This document shows positions 33,101 through 41,082 of a stretch of DNA of 41,082 bases, piece by piece. The stretch is from Guyanagaster necrorhizus. Its lineage: Eukaryota; Basidiomycota; Agaricomycetes; Agaricales; Physalacriaceae. The stretch lies in NCBI RefSeq assembly GCF_019112545.1, contig NW_025064948.1, positions 5,147 to 46,228 of the forward strand. Direction: 5' to 3'. Numbering within the stretch: the stretch's first letter is position 1; every line of letters starts with the position of its first letter. The translations under genes were made by a program, and so were the position numbers. The notes beneath the pieces were generated by a model that did not search any database, was not told the DNA's origin, and saw only the letters and a program-made list of their open reading frames with translations.

Positions 33101-33660
33101 TTACCATCTGGAGGCCAATGGACAAACTGAATGAGCAAACCAAACTCTGAAACAATACATCCACATCTACTGCTTCTACTAACAGAATAACTGAGACACT
33201 CTTTTACCTATTGCTGAGTTTGCCTATAACAACACCTCTAATGCATCTACTGAAATTTCTCCATTCTTCACCAACAAGGGTTACCACCCTAACATCACCA
33301 TTCATCCTGAAAGAAACATTGCCTTCACTCAGGTCTGAGACTTTACAGTCAACCTTGACAAACTCCATCAAGGATTAAAAAATGAAATCTCTGAAGCTCA
33401 GACTCACTACAAGATCCAAGCAGACAAGCATCAGATTCTGGCACCCCCATTCACAGTGGGTGATAAAGTTTATCTCAGTTTCAAATATATCAAAACCACC
33501 TATCTGACCAGAAAATTCTCTGAATAATACCTTGGTCCTTTTGAACTTATAGCCTAATCTGATTTCCACTCCTTCATCCTGAGGCTTTTGCTGAATCTTC
33601 AGTCCATCCACTCAGTCTTCTTTGTGTTACAATTAGAACCTGTAGAAGAAAACACTATAT
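30121..33660 (+). pseudogene. E Pol remnant (protease, RT, RNase H, integrase)
   Basis: Protease-like region around 30310-30560 (HCFVDTK, LVLEYNWL). RT from about 31060, with active site YLDN at 31518-31529 instead of YLDD and a small deletion near 31350 that removes the conserved YxKIDL-type motif. RNase H around 31915-32290 (ETDTSDY, YDKELLAIFE). Integrase zinc finger around 32630-32760 and core around 32840-33140 with D, D and E retained. The GPF-type module starts near 33455 and is cut at 33660. Compared with F, most changes look like CpG-to-TpG or CpA. Confidence 0.85.
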
Positions 33661-33847
33661 TGACAGAAGAATATATGTGAGTATCTCAGTTGGGCACAAC
33701 GTGGGTGAAGCAACTGAGGCATACAGATAGAAACAGCTGGACTATATAGGTGATCAGGAAACAACAGGAGGTGTAAGTATATATAAGGCAAATAGAGCAA
33801 GCGATCAAAGAGTAAGATAAGATGAAACGTACGGATATCCTCCAACA
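33661..33847 (-). repeat. 3' LTR of copia element G, about 187 bp
   Basis: On the minus strand it begins TGTTGGAGG and ends TTCTGTCA, with a purine tract right before it. Its inner edge is fixed by the tract and its outer edge by the break in element E. The 5' copy is not in the window, so the length rests on TG...CA ends only. Confidence 0.7.
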
Positions 33848-33860
33848 CTCCCCTATATCC
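33848..33860 (-). other. Polypurine tract of copia element G
   Basis: GGATATAGGGGAG on the minus strand touches the LTR start and is followed upstream by the Pol stop at 33863. Confidence 0.7.
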
Positions 33861-33862
33861 AT

Positions 33863-36800
33863 TCAATCTACTGGGATAACATTGAGCATCTTGAGGTAAC
33901 CATTGTGCATATCATGAGGCAAGGGCTTGGTGAACATATCTGTGGGGTTTGCATTCTCTCGAACAAACTCAACACGTAATTCACCGTCCTTCACGAGCTC
34001 CCTAATGAAATGCTCTCGAATGCAGATATGCTTGACTTTCTGATGAGACCGTGTGTTTGTTGTTAATGCTACAGCACCCTGGTTGTCACCATACAATACA
34101 CTAGGGCAAGGCTGAGGTAGTTGGACCTCATCCATCCAAGACAATATCCACATCATCTGTTGCACTGCACGAGTAAGGGAAATGTATTCAGCCTCGACAG
34201 TGGACAGGGCGACGGTAGCCTGATGCTTTGAGCTCCAGCAAATCAGACCATCCACCATGGTGAAGACATAGCCAGATGTCGAACAAGTCATGTCCCTACA
34301 ACCCCCATAGTCCACATCTATGAATCCAACAGGTGTTAATGGCTGCTCACGCGAGAAGGAGATACCAAGGTCCATTGTCCCCTTTATGTACTCAAGGACA
34401 TGTATTAATGCTTTTCAGTGCTCTATCCCTGGGTTAGACTGAAAGCGAGCAAGCAGGCTCACAGAGAAGCACAAGTCGAGATAAGTTGCAAGCTGTCCCC
34501 ACATAATGCGGCCTAGCAGTCATTGGTATGGGAATCTTTCCATAGCGTCCTTCTCTGCTTGGGTATTTGGAGACTGTGACATGTCGAGTATGATTCCGAC
34601 AGGTAGAGAGGTGGTCCATGATCGTACGTATCCAAGGTTGAAGTCCAGAAATACATTCTCCCAATATGGATGCTGCAAGAAGGTGATAGTGCCAGCCTCA
34701 AGGTCTTGTTCAATCTTCATCCCTAGAAAGTAACGGTTCTCTCCCATATCGGTGAGCTCTCATTTCTCCTCTAATTCCTTCTTCCATTGGCTTGCCTCCT
34801 CTGTAGTCGACAATGCTCCCCACACATTGTCAGTGTAAGTATCTGTGATGGTATACTCATCTCCAGGCTTGCCAATGGTGCATACACATGGGTCTGCCTT
34901 CAATGCATAGTATCCAAGGTCTTCGTAGGTTTTTTCAAGTGTCTCGAACCAATCATGGCCACTCTGCATAGTCCTATAAATAGTATGGACAAGTTTGCAC
35001 ACCTTATCCTCTTATCCTTCGACTATGTACCCTGGGGGCTGATGCATATAGATGTCTTCTTTTGTCTTGCTATTCAAGTATGCCAAAACAAAATCCACTT
35101 GCCATAGGATGAGATCAAGCTTTGCTGCAACAGCAGCCGACATCCGTACAGATTCAAGATGGGTCACTGCAGCTCAAGTGTCATTATAATCGAGTCTATA
35201 CTGTTGAGTATAGCCCTTCCTAATGAGCCTCGCCTTGTCTCTGATTCAGTTACCATCGCCATCTCATTTCATACCATAGACCCATTTACAATCCATCATG
35301 TTCACACCTACTGGTCTGTCAACTAGGTCCCATGTATGCTTCATCATATGCATTTGGTATTCCACATCCATGGCTGCCTTCCATCGCTCTTTATCAACAC
35401 ACAGTGCATCTTGATGATTTCGTGGGATGTATGGGTCAGGTGGATTACCAAAAGCCATTGAAGCACATGGCTGTTTGCTGTTGGTTGCCCAGTCATTTCC
35501 GCTCGCATGGGCCTCAGCCTCTTGTTGCTTTGATATCAGAGATTTGGCAGCATCAGCACTGGGATGCATTAAGTGCATTGATCGGCAAGGAGTTGGTTCT
35601 GTGGAAGCATCTGGCATTTGCTCGGTTGGCTCGGTTGGCATAGGCATCTCGGTATGAGTAGAAGTGGTGAGTGCAGGTTCGTCCTCTGTCTCCCCCACAC
35701 TCACACTTCGGTGCACTGGTCCTTCATCAAAGATGACATCATGAGACACAAACACATGTCCCGATTGATCAAGTACGCAGTAATTGGACTCTGAGTATCC
35801 CAGAAAGGTGCATTTCTTTGATCGATCATCGAGTTTGCTTCCGCCATCTACCAAAACTCCACCAGCTATAGGTTTCTTTGCCCAGCAAGTGGATCCAAAC
35901 ACTCGTAAAAATCCCACATTCTGTTGTCGCTTCGAGAAACCCTCTGCTGGTACCACTCCAAGATGGCGACTCGAAGGAACAAGGTTTTGCATGAAGATTA
36001 ACATAGAAGCAGCCTCAGCTCAGTAGCGGTCGGCGAGGCCAGAGTCACTTAGTAGAGCTCTTGTATCCTCTATAGTGGTGCATAGAGCACGTTCAGCTAA
36101 TCCATTCTGGGCTGATGAGTGAGGTGCAGTTAATTCCAGGATGATCCCATGCTCCTTGCAATATTGTTTCCACTTTACCCCTGTAAAAGCACGATCAGCA
36201 TATATACACTTAAGCTTTCAGCCAGTCTGGGTCTCAGCCATGCACCTGTATCTGTCAAAAGCAGCCACGGTAGTGTCATCTGCTTTGTCTGCCAGAAATT
36301 CCCCTGCCTTGAACGATGTATCACTATCGACGAATATCATCATATAAGTCTTTCCACTCAGTGATGCCATTCGAGATAGTCCCCACAAATCTGTTGCAAC
36401 AAGCTCCAGTGGATGGACATTGAGATCAGTGGGCTCATTGAAGGGATGGCGAGCATGTCTCGCTAGAATACAGTCCTCACAGCATCCCTGGATAGGCTCT
36501 GAGGTAATTTCCAAGCCATCCACCAGCCTTTTTGATGCCATCTCCTCGATTTTTGCAGGGCTCATGTGAATAAAACGATGGTGCCAAGTACTCAGCGAAG
36601 TGGAAGATGAGTGGAATGCCATAGCTTGGGGGCTGGATGCAGCATCCAGCACATACATGCTATCCAAGCCTCGCCCAGCAAAGATTTCTTTACCAGACTT
36701 ATCCTGGACAACTGCACGGCCATCAGAAAATACAGTTGACAACCCAGCCTTGTCTAAGGTGCTTATGGAGATGAGATTTGTGGCAAGTGAAGGTGAATGC

Positions 36801-37429
36801 AAGGCATTTTTGAAGGTGAGCTTAACATCTCTTCCATTCAGTCTGAAGACCTTTGTTGCTGTACTCTGGTCCAGGATCTCGAACGTTCCCTTTCCCTCAA
36901 CTGCAGATGAGCCAGTATGGAAAGCTACTGGCGTGTACTCTGTGAAGTTGTCATGATTCCTGAAGAAGTAGTCGCTTGCGCCAGAATCCATGAAGGTTAG
37001 AGTGATGGCTGGGGTATGGCCTTCGAACATAGTCATGACAAAGGTTGTTGTAGCAGGGTCAGCCTTGCATGTAAAGTGTCTTACATTCTCGATATTGGCC
37101 TTGCTAGTGTCTATACTCTTGACAGAAGGTATCTCATCGTCTTCAGCAACATCTTCATCATCAGAGTCATCGACATCAGTGAGAGGGGGCATTTCAAGGT
37201 CTGTCTCTTCTTCAACCTTCAACATCAATATAGTGCTGCTCTCTGTTTCATCCCAGCACCAGAAGGAATGGGTACCGTTCCACTCATATATCCTCTCACC
37301 AGTGCTGCCATCCTCAATTACAATGCCGTCATCATCACAATCGACTTCTGCTGTAGTAGCACATGCAGCAAGTACAAAATGCCTCATAGTATCGGCTGTG
37401 GTGTTTGAGATTGTCTGGTTTGCACAGCG
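33863..37429 (-). pseudogene. Pol part of the copia polyprotein: protease, integrase, RT, RNase H
   Basis: Protease D-S-G-A-S at 36986. Integrase zinc finger region (WHHRF, CEDC; about 36450-36590), then core D,D,E around 36390, 36200 and 36080. RT from about 35390 (WKAAMDVEY) to 34500, with active site YTDN (about 34826-34837) instead of YVDD. RNase H 33866-34375 (DYGGCRDMTCSTSGYVF, VEAEYISL, MFTKPL). All open pieces lie in the same frame and are separated by single stops (for example 36218 and 35264), so decay is by point mutation. The natural stop is at 33863. Gag and Pol form one frame, as in many fungal copia elements. Confidence 0.9.
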
Positions 37430-38245
37430 AGGTCAGCCAAAGTTGGTGGAGAATTGTCCCTCCTTTCCCCCTCCTGGCCAATAACAATTCTCAGTGGTGT
37501 ACCTAGTCTTATCACAGGCCTTGCAATCTGGGTTGCGACATCCACATACTATGACAGATGTTCTGACTCCAGCTGCAAGTGCTTGGGAGTTGGCAGGATC
37601 TTTACCCACTGCACGAAGCATGGCGGCATGGGTTTAGAGATGGAAAAACACATCAGAGGATGTCGGCATGCTATATAAACTTGGGAGGATAGGCATCCAG
37701 TGATCAGCTGGGATTATCGAGTGAATAATTATTCCCTTGAACTTCTGATCACTCAATGCTGTAGTTCAGAGATCATTCACAGCTCGTCATTTCATGCGCA
37801 AGTCAGCGATGTGAATATTGATGTCATTGTTCCTGTCAAACTTCGCTGCATTCAGCAATGCCTCAGCCTCGGAAAGGGCCATATCCGTTTTCTTTGCATG
37901 TTCTGCAGCAACAGAGTCCCAGCATTCCTTTGCCGTTCCGTCGGTCTTGACCCCTAGACCAATGGGGTCAAGGACGTTAAGAACGATGTTCAAGTGGGCG
38001 AGTTGATCATGAAAGACCCACTCATCATACGAGGGAGAGGATGAGTATATGGGAGTAGGGTCTGGTGGGAGGGGTGTGGTAGTAGCCATGGCTGTGGTAG
38101 TGGTGGCGGGGATGGCAGGACAGGCAGTAGTTCCTGCAATATATCCCCATAGGCCTTTTCCCTTCAGTAACTCAGTAAGTTGGAGTTTTCATGAGGTGTA
38201 GTTCTTCCCATTGAAATGGCTACTTGTGTCAGGGAGGATAGTGAC
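37430..38245 (-). pseudogene. Gag part of the copia polyprotein, N-terminus cut off
   Basis: Enters at 38245 with SSHFNGKNY, the usual start of the copia Gag fold, then ECWDSVAAEHA and NAAKFDRNNDI. A zinc-knuckle-like CKACDKTRY...C followed by WPGGGKEGQF sits near 37460-37535; the expected His is Arg. Stops at 38187-38189 and 37787-37789 both look like TGG to TGA, and one more lies at 37433. The GTGAC at 38241-38245 should be the target duplication of F. Confidence 0.82.
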
Positions 38246-38737
38246 TGTTAGGAACGTGCCAATCGAGTGGGCTTGAGTGCACGCGCAGAGTCCGGTGGAG
38301 TGCATGGGCGTTGACGAAGCTATTGGCAACGTCACCCTTGAGTCGGAGCCCAAGGATCTGGATGGACAGAACGGAGTTCTGTCAGAGAAGTGAACAGGAG
38401 TATCCTTCAGAGTGGAATCCGATGGATGAGATAGGGAGGAGTGAGTACGAAGTGTAGATGGCTTATCCAAGTTGATATTCGAACTGAGTAGTTACGGTGA
38501 TATACATGGCTTTATATACTAATGGTAGCTAATTCCGAGTCGGGTTCCATTGGGTTCTGGTGTGAATATTCGCTACCGAGTTCAGGGTCTAGGTATTACA
38601 ATGTGAAATACAGATGTGAAATGATAATGGTGAAATGAAATTAGTAGGTAATGGGAAGCGGCCGGAGTCTGGTAGGTAGCATGATAGAATTCGTGGTTGG
38701 TTGAGGTGACATGGAGGCCGGCGGCATGCGCGTAACA
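38246..38737 (-). repeat. 3' LTR of element F, 492 bp
   Basis: On the minus strand it begins TGTTACGCGC and ends TTCCTAACA. A TATATAAA box (plus-strand 38511-38518) is inside. The start is fixed by the adjoining G-rich purine tract. A chimeric open frame runs from this LTR into copia Gag and is not a gene. Confidence 0.88.
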
Positions 38738-38913
38738 GTATCCCCCCCTTAGTGTTCTTGCCCTCAAGAGCGCTGATCCCGATGGCCAGTGGGGCCACAT
38801 GGAGGATTGTTGGTAGTGGAGAAAGAAATGTAAATACAAGATTTCGATTTTGAAAGTGTAAAAGTGATTGAAATGGTAAGGTGGGGGCTGGTGGTGTCCA
38901 GAGTAGCATTGTA
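38738..38913 (-). other. 3' untranslated region and polypurine tract of element F
   Basis: AAGGGGGGGATAC on the minus strand (38738-38750) touches the LTR. About 160 bp of non-coding sequence separate it from the Pol stop. Confidence 0.75.
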
Positions 38914-41082
38914 TTAGGAATGGAATGTTTGAATGACTTTGGACAAAGGTCCTGGTTTGCCTGGGTATCGATGATGGAATTCTTCAATAAATTCATCGGC
39001 AGAGAACTCGGAGGCCGGTAACCAAGCAAATTCTTCACTGGTACCTTCGTATCCTAGCCACTGGATTTTGTACAGCAGTGGGCAGCGGAACTGGTGGTCC
39101 AGTTTAGAGTCGAGGATTTGGGCTATTTCGAAATGTTCTTCTCCGTCAACTTCGACTGGAGGCGGTGGTGATTGGATTCAGTTAGGAATGGTGTTTTCTT
39201 CTATGGGTTCCAATTGTGACACATGGAAGATGGGGTGAATGGACCGGAGGTCCGGCAGAAGCCTCAGGGTAAAGGAGTGGGTACCAGGTTGGGCTATGAT
39301 TTCGAAAGAACCAAGGTATTTCTCCAAGAATTTTCTGGTCGGGCGGGTGGTTTTGATATGTTTGGAGCTGAGGTAGACCTTGTCTCCCACTGTGAACGGA
39401 GGTGCTGGAATCCGGTGCTTGTCTGCTTGGGTCTTGTAGCGAGACTGGGCTTCAGAAATTTTATCCTTCAGTAATTGATGGAGTTCATCAAGGTTGACCG
39501 CGAAATCTTGGGCCCGAGCGGAGGCAATATCCCTTTCAGGGTGAACGGTGATGTTGGGGTGGTAACCCTTGTTAGTGAAGAATGGGGAAATTCTGGTGGA
39601 TGTGTTAGAGGCATTATTGTAGGCGAATTCAGCAATGGGTAAGAGGGTGTCCCAGTTGTCCTGCTGGTAGGAGCAGTAGATGCGGATGTATTGTTCCAGA
39701 GTTTGGTTTGCTCATTCAGTTTGGCCGTCGGCCTCCAGATGATAACCAGACGTAAGGTGGAGTTCCATGTCAAGGGCCACGGCTAAGGCGCGAGTAAATT
39801 GGGAGACGAATTCAGAGCCACGGTCAGATGTGATATGACTGGATACCCCATGTTTGAAGAATACATGGAAAAGGAAAAGTTGGGCGAGCTCCATGGAGTT
39901 GATGGTGTCATGAGTGGGAATGAAGATGGCTTGCTTGCTAGCTTGGTCTATGACTACTAAGATGGCAGTGAATCCGTTAGAGTCCAGTAGTTGTTCAATG
40001 AAGTCCATGGAAATGGAATCCCATGGCCATTCGGGAACTGGCAGAGGTTTCAGTAACCCATAGGGGCGGTGTCTGGGTGCCTTGTTGTGCCCACAAACTG
40101 TGCAGGACTTAACATAGTGTCGGACATATTCACGCATCTTTGGCCAGGTGTAGTTCTGCCGGACTAGTTCTAATGTCCGGTTTTGACCAAAGTGACCTGC
40201 CAAGATGTGATCATGATTGTTCTGTAGTATACAGAGATGGAGATCGTCGGAGTCCGGAACATGGATGCGGCCTTCGAAGCGAAGGATGTTGGATTCGTCA
40301 ATGGACCATTGAGAGGGAGAGGATTTGGAGATGGCCTTGGCCTGGCGGAGGCCGTCGGAGGACATAGCATCAGAGGATTGTGCTTGTCTGATATCGGTGT
40401 GGAGTTTGTCGATATCCATGATGGCACTAGCCCATAGGGTGGGGCCTTCGAGATAGGTTGCTCAGAGTGACGCAGAGAGTTGTTCTTGGGTGAACACAGG
40501 TCAGAAATTGTGCAGGTTGATTTGGGCATATTGGCTATCCCCCTCTTTAGGGTAGACATCCCATCGTCTAGTGAGCGCATCCGGTTTCCCACCAAGTTTT
40601 CCAGGGCGGAACCAGATTACTAGGTTGAACTGGGATAGGTATTCAGACCAGCGGACCTGTCGGCGGGTTAGAATCTTAGTGGTGGCGAAGTATTCAAGAT
40701 TCTTGTGGTCTGTTACGACATCGATGGAGTCCGCGGAGCCTTCGAGGTAGTGCCGCCAATGTTTAAAAGCTTCAAAAATGGCCAGAAGCTCCTTGTCATA
40801 AGTGTCATAGTTGAGTTCAGCATTGTGGAGGCTCCGGGAGTGGAAAGCGATGGGGTGAATTTCGCTATCTTCAAGATAGATGGAGAGGATAGCTGCAATT
40901 GCATAGTCAGAGGCGTCGGTTTCCACCACTATCTTTCGATCGGGGACCCAGTGGGTAAGGATAGGGGCATGTGTAAAGGCCTGTTTCAACTTATTGAAGG
41001 CGGCCAAGCATTTGTCGTCAAATTTCCATGGGGTTCCCTTGTGGGTGAGTCGTGTAAGGGGGATGACGATGTCGCTATATCC
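38914..41082 (-). pseudogene. pol: Pol of element F: RNase H, integrase, chromodomain; four TGA codons
   Basis: Enters at the right edge between RT and RNase H. RNase H 41010-40580 (VETDASDY, YDKELLAIFEAFKHW, VTDHKNLEYF). Integrase zinc finger about 40215-40085 (HDHILAGHFGQNRT, CTVCGH), core with D (SMDFIEQL), D (TSDRGSEF) and E (GQTE) between about 40015 and 39715. GPF-type module 39390-39200 (KYLGSFEI, HPIFHVSQL). Chromodomain about 39150-38960 ending FHHRYPGKPGPL, a form common in basidiomycete elements. TGA codons at 40501, 40462, 39712 and 39178 all lie in the one frame, which ends in TAA at 38914-38916. All fit former Arg CGA codons. No protease or RT core is in the window. Confidence 0.9.

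Larger units (their letters stand above)
29671..33660 (+). mobile_element. E: old gypsy element of a second lineage, both ends missing
   Basis: Gag tail, protease, RT, RNase H, integrase and the beginning of the C-terminal module in one orientation. The protein sequence is closely related to minus-strand element F. Nearly CpG-free with stops throughout. The left end is cut by the D insertion; the right end by copia element G, whose LTR starts at 33661 (expected duplication TATAT, 33656-33660). Confidence 0.88.
33661..38245 (-). mobile_element. G: Ty1/copia element on the minus strand, 5' end cut by element F
   Basis: Domain order on the minus strand is Gag, protease, integrase, RT, RNase H, which defines copia. 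The 3' LTR is on the left (33661-33847). The beginning of Gag and the 5' LTR lie beyond F, outside the window. It retains CpG and one continuous frame with many stops. Confidence 0.9.
38246..41082 (-). mobile_element. F: gypsy chromodomain element on the minus strand, 5' part outside the window
   Basis: LTR, polypurine tract and the Pol 3' half from RNase H to chromodomain. A younger relative of E that retains CpG. Inserted in the Gag of copia element G. The Pol frame is continuous with four TGA codons, and no frameshift is seen. Confidence 0.9.

Noticed and set aside
34787..37484. Several plus-strand ORFs of 70-164 aa
   Set aside because: All are antisense to the copia polyprotein, whose domains are clear on the minus strand.
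38189..38470. 93-aa minus-strand ORF
   Set aside because: It runs from the LTR of F into the Gag of copia element G across the insertion border, so it is a chimera of two elements.
1..41082. Host genes, CRISPR arrays, bacterial operons, riboswitches
   Set aside because: No frame outside the transposons shows a recognisable domain, and no regular spaced repeats occur. The content is eukaryotic retrotransposon sequence from edge to edge.

Overview
The window is a fungal transposon graveyard: every gene-like stretch I can support belongs to an LTR retrotransposon, and I see no host gene, tRNA, rRNA or CRISPR array. Chromodomain Ty3/gypsy elements, a Ty1/copia element whose Gag resembles Agaricomycete copies, and CpG-directed decay suggest a filamentous fungus, most likely a basidiomycete (Agaricomycete). 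Tuber-like ascomycetes with methylated transposons are not excluded.

Layout. 1-7618: element A, a nearly complete Tf1/sushi-type chromovirus whose 5' LTR ends about 24 nt before the window. It sits in old relative C0 (7619-8657), which itself sits in old relative C1 (8658-12975). 12976-16221: the 5' half of a different gypsy element on the minus strand (H), a minus-strand solo LTR (14670-15137, duplication AGTTC) and about 1.1 kb of unassigned AT-rich DNA. 16222-17767 and 25859-29670: old element D, split by element B (17768-25858), which is complete with two 434-bp LTRs and duplication CTTAG. 29671-33660: old plus-strand gypsy element E. 33661-38245: minus-strand copia element G. 38246-41082: minus-strand gypsy element F, a younger relative of E, inserted in the gag of G and running off the right edge.

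The A/B family has an unusual gene plan. A 5' 'ORF1' of about 520 codons with an N-terminal transmembrane segment opens at the first AUG of the transcript. Comparing A with B, substitutions fall mainly in third codon positions of ORF1 up to about 1431. They then fall in third positions of a +1-shifted frame that runs through capsid and zinc knuckle to the Gag stop. No AUG opens that second frame near the switch, so a +1 frameshift (or another recoding event) probably joins ORF1 to Gag. Pol (protease, RT, RNase H, integrase, chromodomain) then starts at an ATGA stop-start overlap with Gag. Just 3' of the 5' LTR, 13 nt are the exact reverse complement of the predicted transcript 5' end, as in Tf1 self-priming.

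Decay is mostly C-to-T/G-to-A. A, B, F and G keep CpG and carry mainly nonsense mutations at former CGA and TGG codons, without obvious frameshifts. C0, C1, D, E, H and the solo LTR have almost no CpG left. The CpG boundaries coincide with element borders, so CpG content works as a relative clock for the nesting order. All comparisons were made by eye.
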